The position numbers and the translations under genes are program-made. Positions 16,091 through 22,124 of a DNA stretch of 64,000 nucleotides are shown here, piece after piece. A model generated the notes under the pieces. It did no database searches. It was not told the DNA's origin and was given only the letters and a program-made list of their open reading frames with translations. The stretch is taken from positions 1 to 64,000 of the forward strand of contig JACQJO010000029.1 in the NCBI GenBank assembly GCA_016205025.1, read 5' to 3'. The stretch comes from Elusimicrobiota bacterium. Its GTDB lineage: Bacteria; Elusimicrobiota; Elusimicrobia; JACQPE01. Within the stretch, counting starts at the first letter, position 1, and each line of letters starts with the position of its first letter.

Positions 16091-16754
16091 AATTTATCTC
16101 ACTTAATCTTTTTTCAATCAGAGTTACGATTTTTGAGCGCAGGCCTTCCAAAGTATGAGTATAGGGATCGAGATTGGCCACTTTTTGGGCCAAATCCAAT
16201 TCTTGCAACTCGTTTTCAAACCAATAGGAAAAATCATTAACCCCCAGTGGTGGGCGCAACTTAGCTTCAAAAATATGCAGATACAGGCTTGAGATGCTGA
16301 CTTTCTTCAAACAATCCGCAAATTGGGCTAAATCAAGGGCTTGATATGGGGTGGGGATCGAGAAACGGATCGAGCGCATGAAATGGAACTCCTTGCCTTC
16401 GGGAACTTCGCGCGAAGAGCCATTTTGAGTTAAGCCTTTTTCTAAAACCTCAATGACGGCTTGGCGCAAGTCAGAAAGAGAGCTGAATCTAACGGTATCA
16501 ATGGCTTCCAGGCGCTCGCCAAGTTTTTCATCTTGAAGAATGTTCGTTACCCAGTAGGCAAAGTCATTGGGGGGCTCGGGCGCCAAAAATTGATGCTGCT
16601 GAAGAAACCGGTGGGTATGTTGGTAGATCACAGCCTCTGACGCAACCTTCAGATGCTCAACAAGACTTTTCAGGTCTTTGGCCTTGTTGCCAGTCGCAGC
16701 AGTCAAAGAAAGACGAGTGAAAAACCGAAAGGGCTCCTTGGCTTTAAGCGGCAA
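16077..16754 (-). CDS. DUF5752 family protein
   Basis: About 226 aa from a TTG at 16754 that overlaps the stop of the ArsC-like gene. A longer frame exists upstream but lies entirely within that gene, so the short start is preferred. Two tandem repeats of about 100 residues are visible: FYFRF-type starts (PFRFFTRLSL and MRSIRFSIPTPYQ), each followed by SEAVIYQHTHRFLQ / ISSLYLHIFEAKLR and NDFAYWVTNILQDEKLGERL / NDFSYWFENELQELDLAQKV. This matches DUF5752, a family I associate with trehalose-synthase loci. Molecular function is not known to me. Confidence 0.75.
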   Translation of the reverse strand: MPLKAKEPFRFFTRLSLTAATGNKAKDLKSLVEHLKVASEAVIYQHTHRFLQQHQFLAPEPPNDFAYWVTNILQDEKLGERLEAIDTVRFSSLSDLRQAVIEVLEKGLTQNGSSREVPEGKEFHFMRSIRFSIPTPYQALDLAQFADCLKKVSISSLYLHIFEAKLRPPLGVNDFSYWFENELQELDLAQKVANLDPYTHTLEGLRSKIVTLIEKRLSEINYATP

Positions 16755-17142
16755 GGCGCGCCTCTCGAACCAAGGTTTCGATTCGGCTGAACAAATCGTC
16801 GTAAAGAGCTTGATAAACTTCCATGGGGCCGTCATAAGGATCGGGAATATTCCACTCAATGAATTTTTTAGCCGATAAACCGGAGGGGCACTTGTCGCCG
16901 CAACCCATGGCGATTACATAATCCCATTCTTGAAGCGGAAGGCCGGCAAAACCCTTTGGTTTTGCCGGTGTCATAGCCAACCCATGCCTTTCAAGAATAG
17001 CCCTAGCCTTCGGATCCACCTGGTTTGACGGGTTTGATCCCGCGCTGGCCACGGTCCAATCGGGAGCCAACTTCTTGCAGACTGCCTCCGAAATGCGGCT
17101 GCGGCAGGCGTTATAAACGCAAACAAATAATATCGAGGGCAT
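16744..17142 (-). CDS. ArsC-like low-molecular-weight phosphatase / arsenate reductase
   Basis: A 132-aa LMW-PTP fold protein. The P-loop C-X5-R is at residues 8-14 (CVYNACR followed by SRISEA), and the general-acid loop is DPYDGP (about 101-106). MGCGDKCPSG (about 78-87) is the Cys pair region typical of thioredoxin-coupled ArsC proteins. It is located one base after the trehalose-6-phosphate synthase stop, within a trehalose operon that lacks an OtsB phosphatase. That makes a phosphatase role on trehalose-6-phosphate or a regulatory phosphoprotein worth considering; arsenate reduction is the conventional call. Confidence 0.8.
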   Translation of the reverse strand: MPSILFVCVYNACRSRISEAVCKKLAPDWTVASAGSNPSNQVDPKARAILERHGLAMTPAKPKGFAGLPLQEWDYVIAMGCGDKCPSGLSAKKFIEWNIPDPYDGPMEVYQALYDDLFSRIETLVREARLAA

Positions 17143-17143
17143 A

Positions 17144-19408
17144 CTATCCTCCCTTGGCCGCCAACGACTGCGGCAAACGAATTTGGGCCAACTCTGTAAT
17201 TAAATTGCCCGCCCAACAATAAATGTTGTTTTCCTTCAAGGTTTCCCGCATTCTGCGCATGCGGCTCGCTTTTTCCTGCGAATCCATCTCCAACGCGTGA
17301 CGAATAGCTTCGGACATTTGGTCAACGTCATAGGGATTAACAAGCAGGGCATCGCGCAATTCGCGGGATGCGCCGGCAAACCGGCTTAAAATCAAGACGC
17401 CGCCCTCATCCTCACGCGAGGCGACAAATTCCTTGGCAACCAAGTTCATCCCGTCATGAAGGGACGTGACTAAACACGCATCGGCATTTTGATAGAAGGG
17501 AAGAATCTCCCGGTGGCTGTGATGTTTCTTTAAGAAAACAATGGGTTTCCAGTCTTTGGTCTTGAATTTCCAGTTGACGCGATCGGCCTCGGTTTCCACT
17601 TCAGCCATAAATTCGTTGTAGCGCTTGATGTGGGTGCGGCTGGGCGCGCCCAAGAGCACGAACGTAAATTCACTTTGATAGTTGGGGCATTTCTCAAGGA
17701 AACGTTCGATGGCCCTGAAGCGCTCCAGGATTCCCTTGGTGTAATCCATCCGCTCCACCCCAACGCCGAGATATCTGGTTTTGATTCCCAGTTCTTTAAG
17801 AAGCGCGGCGCGATCCATTTTGGCTTTATCTTCGGAGCCGATATCCCCAAAAGCCGAAGGGAAGGCCACGCTGATTGGGAAGGGTTTGATCAGAGTGGCG
17901 TGATTTTCTTTTTGAACGGCGAAACGCTCCCAATCAATGCGGGACTCCAAAGCGCGGTCCACTGTATCCAAAAAATTGTTGCAATAAAATTGGGTTTGAA
18001 ATCCAACAAGATCGGCTCCCAACATGCCGTAGAGAAGTTCCCTCTGCCAGGGGCAAATCCCGAAAGATTCAGGGTTAGGCCAGGGGATATGCCAAAAAAG
18101 AGCCACTCTTGCGTCGGGCCGCTTTTCTTTAAGCAATCGGGGAAGAAGGGCAAAATGATAATCCTGAACCAAAACGCAGGGCTCATCAACTTGGGCGATC
18201 TCCTCTAAAACAGCCTCGGCAAACTTCTGATTGGCTTTTTGATAAGCCTGCCAATCTTCCGGCCGGAATATGGGCCTTGTGTGGGCAATGTGACACAGCG
18301 GCCAGATTCCCTCATTGGAAAATCCATAGTAGTATCCATCCTCCTCTTCTTTGGTCAAGGCTACCCTTCGCAACGTGTAAAGAGGATCATCCGGCGGCAC
18401 CTTAATTCTGTTTTGCTCATCCACCGCGTCCCAGTCAGCGTCGCCCGCGCCATGAGCGATCCATGTTCCCCCGCAGGCGCGCAGTACTGGATCTAATGCT
18501 GTCACCATGCCTCCAGCGGGAACAATAACTTGAGTGGCGCGGCCCTGCTTCAAGTGCATATAGGGTTCCCGGTTGGAAACAACAAACAAAGGTTTGCCGT
18601 CAAGCTTGGACCGAATATGCTCTTTGAGCCTGTCCGGCGTCCAGACTGCCTCGGCGGATTGGCGCAGCCGGGCCTCTTCCTCAACCGCTATTTTGGCTTG
18701 ATGCAGGTGTTTGGCGAAAGTAGCCACTTCGCGGGTCATCGGGGCAAATAGGTCTTCCTTGGGAAGCTTAAAAGACTCCGAATCAGTCCCCAGCCTTAAC
18801 TGCTTCATCCACTCCGCCATCTGCGCGATGGGGCCGCCCACGGCAAAGCGCACCAGCAAAAGCGTGACGAGGGAAATCAGAATGGTCTGAATCAGCACGC
18901 GCCAGAAGGTGCGCCGCCAGATTGAACCAAGCTGGGCCTGGATATACGCGGCATCATGAAATAAAACCAAGGCTCCGGACGTCCGGCCCTTCTCTATGCC
19001 CAGAGGAAGGCTATAGATATGCATCTGTTTATTGTTAATGCGCCCAAATTGACTTACATCTATTTTTTTCTCCATTGATTCCCTAACAACCAAGGGCGCT
19101 GTTGGCAGGGCAGTTGTCAAATGGGAGGTTACGGCAAGAGGATTGGCATTGAGGTCGTAAATGGCCACCCCGGCCAAACGCTCCCTGTTGCCGAATTTTT
19201 CGACTAACCGCTCAAGCGTTTTAGAGGAGCCCTTCCCCAAGTGGGGTTCCATGGCCTCTTCCAAGCTCTCGGCCAGCAACCGCGACCGGCGCTCCAATTC
19301 ATCTTGTTGCTTGGTTTTCTCTTGGCGGACCTGAAGGAATGCGGCAAAAAAGGCCACCGCGGCCACGACGACCACGAGCGATCCGATGAAACGAAAAGTG
19401 ATACGCAT
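17144..19408 (-). CDS. otsA: Membrane-anchored trehalose-6-phosphate synthase with N-terminal sensor module
   Basis: 754 aa, far longer than typical OtsA (about 470). Residues 7-27 form TM1, about 28-165 an extracytoplasmic sensor-like region ([18 protein letters not shown]), about 170-192 TM2 ([16 protein letters not shown]), then a HAMP-like/coiled segment to about 250. The GT20 catalytic domain follows from about 272: [61 protein letters not shown]. It should make trehalose-6-phosphate from UDP/GDP-glucose and glucose-6-phosphate, with activity possibly gated by an envelope signal. It is the first gene of a five-gene operon. No clear ribosome site is visible upstream. Confidence 0.88.
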   Translation of the reverse strand: MRITFRFIGSLVVVVAAVAFFAAFLQVRQEKTKQQDELERRSRLLAESLEEAMEPHLGKGSSKTLERLVEKFGNRERLAGVAIYDLNANPLAVTSHLTTALPTAPLVVRESMEKKIDVSQFGRINNKQMHIYSLPLGIEKGRTSGALVLFHDAAYIQAQLGSIWRRTFWRVLIQTILISLVTLLLVRFAVGGPIAQMAEWMKQLRLGTDSESFKLPKEDLFAPMTREVATFAKHLHQAKIAVEEEARLRQSAEAVWTPDRLKEHIRSKLDGKPLFVVSNREPYMHLKQGRATQVIVPAGGMVTALDPVLRACGGTWIAHGAGDADWDAVDEQNRIKVPPDDPLYTLRRVALTKEEEDGYYYGFSNEGIWPLCHIAHTRPIFRPEDWQAYQKANQKFAEAVLEEIAQVDEPCVLVQDYHFALLPRLLKEKRPDARVALFWHIPWPNPESFGICPWQRELLYGMLGADLVGFQTQFYCNNFLDTVDRALESRIDWERFAVQKENHATLIKPFPISVAFPSAFGDIGSEDKAKMDRAALLKELGIKTRYLGVGVERMDYTKGILERFRAIERFLEKCPNYQSEFTFVLLGAPSRTHIKRYNEFMAEVETEADRVNWKFKTKDWKPIVFLKKHHSHREILPFYQNADACLVTSLHDGMNLVAKEFVASREDEGGVLILSRFAGASRELRDALLVNPYDVDQMSEAIRHALEMDSQEKASRMRRMRETLKENNIYCWAGNLITELAQIRLPQSLAAKGG

Positions 19409-19582
19409 TTCTATAAACTAAAAAGCCATCCTAAGCATCGAACAGACGATGCGAAGGATGGCGGCCCGACCATCTCAATTAGCCTCTAGAAAAAACCTCT
19501 CGTTATTCCTAGACCCTTGTTGGTTGATAAATTTTACCCCTTTTTAACTCTCTCTCAAAAAACTCGCTCCGGTCTTCCCGTC

Positions 19583-19882
19583 TTCTGCTTGAAGACATGG
19601 CCCACAAGGAGCTCGGCATCATACCGGCTTATGATGAAAATCCGGCGCATAACGCTTTATTTATGGGAATTTCCTATACCCATCAAACTGGCCATGCCCA
19701 TTTCCTTCGCGATCACGGCCCTGGCCATGTTGGGCTTGGGCGCGGCCAAAGGCGCGGCGGTCAAGACGTCAAAACTGGCCTCCGGTTTTGAGGTGCTGGG
19801 TTTAGGCGCCGCCGCCGCGGCCTTGGGTTACATGATCGGTCAGGCCGGCGCGGCCATCTTCGGCGTCCCCGTTTTACGCTAA
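19583..19882 (+). pseudogene. Truncated, frameshifted VIT1/CCC1 copy
   Basis: Homologous at about 97% to the 3' half of the intact gene at 3405-4100 (from TTCTGCTTGAAG at 3760). It lacks the 5' half and has a 41-base internal deletion relative to 3854-3894, which shifts the frame. The stop context CTAAG is followed by a MITE; the sequence that follows the intact gene's stop resumes after the MITE (20164-20183). Confidence 0.85.
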
Positions 19883-20168
19883 GGGACCGTTTCATAATAA
19901 TTTGAACATCTGGCAAGCCGAGATTGGGCCAAATGCTAGGCGCGCCGAGCGCGGCGTAGCCCGAGCGCTACGTAAGCGAAGGCGCAACGACGCAGTTGGC
20001 CCAATCTCGGCTTGCCCCTTCGGGGCTGGGCGCTTTTGGGCTGCGACTTTGCCAAATTTTTCTAACGTACTTTTCAAGTACGCTTCAAAAAATTTGGCTT
20101 CGTCTCGCTGCTATGTCTCCAAAATCGCTCCAGCCAGATGCTCAAATTATTATGAAACGGTCCCTAAG
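19879..20168. mobile_element. 280-bp MITE with 31-bp TIRs and CTAAG target duplication
   Basis: The element spans 19884-20163. The left terminus GGACCGTTTCATAATAATTT... and the right terminus are inverted repeats of 31 bp with a single mismatch. CTAAG is duplicated at 19879-19883 and 20164-20168. The uninterrupted site (CTAAGCGCAACCTGCGGCA) exists downstream of the intact VIT1 gene at 4098-4116, confirming the insertion. Internally there is a perfect 21-bp inverted repeat (19912-19932 with 19996-20016) and another palindrome at 20051-20098. No ORF of transposase size is present, so it would need a transposase supplied in trans. Confidence 0.85.
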
Positions 20169-20275
20169 CGCAACCTGCGGCAGAAACCCCTGTTCTCAAA
20201 CCAATAATCTTGCTCCACTGTCGAGGAAAAAAGAGCGTCCTAACACAAAAGAGATAGTTCCGGCGGAACAATAGC

Positions 20276-20602
20276 TTAAAGACTCGCGGAGATAAACCTG
20301 CCCAGTTCTTTTTCCGGCACCAGGATGACTCGGCAGCCCATGGCTTTGGCGGCGCGGCCAATCATTTTGGCGGTGGGGTTTTCCCCTTTACGCTCAAGCC
20401 TGGCCACATTGGATTGCTTAAGGTGCATACGCTTGGCCACCTGTTGTTGGGTTAGCCCCAGTCTATGCCGAAGCACCGCTATCTGGGTAGTAATAGGTTC
20501 CTCGGCCAATTCGGCTAAATAAGCCAGTTCCAATTGGGGGTCTTCCTTGAAAACATTATCCACATAGCGGTCAAACCCCCCTCTTTTCTCTTTCTTAGCC
20601 AT
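20276..20602 (-). CDS. XRE-family helix-turn-helix regulator (antitoxin-like)
   Basis: A 108-aa DNA-binding protein. A Cro/C1-type HTH lies at about residues 42-95 (AVLRHRLGLTQQQVAKRMHLKQSNVARLE), preceded by an acidic helix. It resembles HigA-type antitoxins. It lies 36 bases downstream of the TumA-like gene on the same strand. Whether it belongs to that toxin-antitoxin unit or is an orphan antitoxin cannot be decided, since no adjacent RelE/HigB-type toxin is seen. Confidence 0.75.
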   Translation of the reverse strand: MAKKEKRGGFDRYVDNVFKEDPQLELAYLAELAEEPITTQIAVLRHRLGLTQQQVAKRMHLKQSNVARLERKGENPTAKMIGRAAKAMGCRVILVPEKELGRFISASL

Positions 20603-20638
20603 TATCTTTCCTTGAATTCACAGAAAACAAGTCCACGA

Positions 20639-21010
20639 TCAAATGCCAATCCAGAGATTGATCGCGTCGTAGCTGACATGAGGATGTACTGATCGCCTGG
20701 GTGATTCCCTTTCCTTGGTGAGCTTGACTAGGCCATGCTTTGAAAGAACATCCATATCCTTGAAGACGCTGGGAAAGCTACGGTGCGCGAACTTAGCCAG
20801 CTCATAGATACTTTTAGGATTCTTTTCCTTGATTACATGAAGCAATTCAAGACGCTTGGGAGTTAAAAAATTTCTGGCTGCCTCAAGGTTTGTAAAGTAA
20901 ACTCCTGTTTTTTGCTTAAAAGGCAGCCGCTTCTGGGCAGCCTCAAAAGCTTCTTCAAACTCCCTCGTGGCCTCCGTTTCGTTTTTAATGCCAATAGTTA
21001 TCACCTTCAT
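20639..21010 (-). CDS. TumA-like (HVO_A0114 family) winged-helix antitoxin
   Basis: About 123 aa from the ATG at 21010, immediately after the toxin stop. The longer frame to 21055 is unnecessary. A MarR/ArsR-like winged helix is visible (FLTPKRLELLHVI, IYELAKFAHRSFPSVFKDMDVL, HGLVKLTK, residues about 50-105). It resembles the HVO_A0114-type DNA-binding proteins that pair with TumE toxins. The same-strand order toxin then antitoxin, separated by one base, supports the pairing. Confidence 0.72.
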   Translation of the reverse strand: MKVITIGIKNETEATREFEEAFEAAQKRLPFKQKTGVYFTNLEAARNFLTPKRLELLHVIKEKNPKSIYELAKFAHRSFPSVFKDMDVLSKHGLVKLTKERESPRRSVHPHVSYDAINLWIGI

Positions 21011-21011
21011 A

Positions 21012-21308
21012 TCATTGACCCCTCTTTCTTTTCCAGTGGACAACGTCTTTTTCAAAATCTTCGATCAACTGCCTAGCTCCTGAAAAACTGTAGAGCGATT
21101 CGCTCTCATCCACATGTTTATGATGACCCTTAGGATGATGGTTGTCATAGAGAACGGCCGGCTGTTTATGCCCTTGGGGTATAAAAGCCAGTCTGTAGCG
21201 AACCCCTTCGGGATGCTTCTCATTTACCACCACTCTCCACGCCACCAACTCCTTTAAGTCGCCATCTGAATCCGTTAACTTCTGCCTTAATAGAAGTCGA
21301 GCCTTCAT
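21012..21308 (-). CDS. TumE/DUF6516 family toxin
   Basis: A 98-aa basic protein with the features of the TumE/DUF6516 family: KLTDSDGDLKELVAWRV, GVRYRLAFIP, AVLYDNHHPKGHHKHV and a C-terminal FEKDVVHWKRKRG. This is the toxin half of a toxin-antitoxin pair with the TumA-like gene at 20639-21010. The toxin gene comes first. The AT-rich upstream region contains a 9-bp-arm inverted repeat (21323-21347), a candidate autoregulatory operator. Confidence 0.72.
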   Translation of the reverse strand: MKARLLLRQKLTDSDGDLKELVAWRVVVNEKHPEGVRYRLAFIPQGHKQPAVLYDNHHPKGHHKHVDESESLYSFSGARQLIEDFEKDVVHWKRKRGQ

Positions 21309-21322
21309 ATTCCTTTATATGC

Positions 21323-21347
21323 TATATATTATCTCTAGTAATATATA
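21323..21347. promoter_or_regulatory. AT-rich inverted repeat upstream of toxin-antitoxin operon
   Basis: TATATATTA-N7-TAATATATA, perfect 9-bp arms, starts 14 bases upstream of the TumE-like start. A second AT-rich palindromic stretch lies at 21433-21468. Such sites commonly bind the antitoxin; here that is inferred from position. Confidence 0.4.
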
Positions 21348-21741
21348 TTGTCAAGATAGGCGCCTTACGATTGCGCGGGACTAAAATAGCCTGAACAGGT
21401 CCCGCATCGCCATCAGGATAAAACTGAATGGTCAATATATATATCATATATAGTATATCAAATATTGTATTTTTCTAAGAAATTTTATTAAAGCTTCTTA
21501 AGGTATTCTTTGGCGTCTTTGGCTGATTGAAAAGATTTCCCCCATCGAAATGCTCTCTATAGTTGCGAAAGGTCTTGGCGATCTAAAAGAAAATCCAAAT
21601 TTCCCACCGTAGCACGTGCTACGGTCCCACCTCGGAGCTTGCTACGGTTTTTGCTACGGTTGGGCGCTATATTGGGCAACTTCGAGCAACATCGAGCAAT
21701 GTGGCTAGATCCGGGGAAAGTCGCGACGTGGGGTAACGTGG
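21348..21741. other. Gene-poor interval with decayed coding remnant
   Basis: No intact gene is seen. On the minus strand 21493-21556 reads RAFRWGKSFQSAKDAKEYL to a stop, which looks like the C-terminus of a lost protein. From 21608 to 21665 the motif GCTACGGT recurs. Codon-like structure is absent elsewhere. Confidence 0.35.
21639..21660. repeat. GCTACGGT-type direct repeat, left
   Basis: A 22-bp sequence (two GCTACGGT units) that recurs with one mismatch at 22053-22074. The pair brackets copy 2 of the small CPWDTIR-family gene. Confidence 0.45.
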
Positions 21742-21801
21742 GCTGCCGGGGTCCCACCTCTGGCGGGTCGAGCGTCCCCCGAAGCTCTGCGTAGGGGGGC
21801 T
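21742..21801. repeat. 60-bp palindromic repeat, copy B
   Basis: About 85% identical to 13711-13770 (GGCGGGTC then GCGTCCCCCGAAGCTCTGCG). It abuts the stop codon of the small CPWDTIR-family gene, just as copy A abuts the stop of the DUF1646 gene. Confidence 0.6.
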
Positions 21802-22048
21802 ATTTGGGGCCCATCAAGTTGGGCACTTGGGGATTTTGTTTCTGGAAAAGTTCCTTAACCTGGGGGTTGTCAAAGGGCGGTTTCCCCTCGAAGGTTCGCA
21901 GTTCTCCCTCGACAACTTCGGGATTGGAAAAAATGGCGTGATCGTGGGTGAGTTGGCTGTCTAAACTTGTTTTGTGTTCCTTGATCGAATCGGTCGGGAC
22001 CATGCGGATTGTGTCCCACGGACACTCAATCCCTCTCGACAGACCCAT
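21800..22048 (-). CDS. Conserved small protein, CPWDTIR family, copy 2
   Basis: An 82-aa paralogue of the product of 7082-7345. From CPWDTIRMVPTDS to the C-terminus NPQVPNLMGPK only about ten residues differ, mostly conservative, while silent differences are common. The N-terminus is shorter (MGLSRGIE). The gene is flanked by 22-bp GCTACGGT repeats. There is no obvious ribosome site, so the exact start is uncertain. Function unknown; no transmembrane or signal segment is visible. Confidence 0.6.
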   Translation of the reverse strand: MGLSRGIECPWDTIRMVPTDSIKEHKTSLDSQLTHDHAIFSNPEVVEGELRTFEGKPPFDNPQVKELFQKQNPQVPNLMGPK

Positions 22049-22052
22049 CGCT

Positions 22053-22074
22053 TTGCTACGGTTTCTGCTACGGT
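22053..22074. repeat. GCTACGGT-type direct repeat, right
   Basis: Matches 21639-21660 at 21 of 22 positions in the same orientation. Confidence 0.45.
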
Positions 22075-22124
22075 CCGTCCGTCTCCTATAGATCTTCTAC
22101 CACCCAAAGATCCAAAAAATTTAC

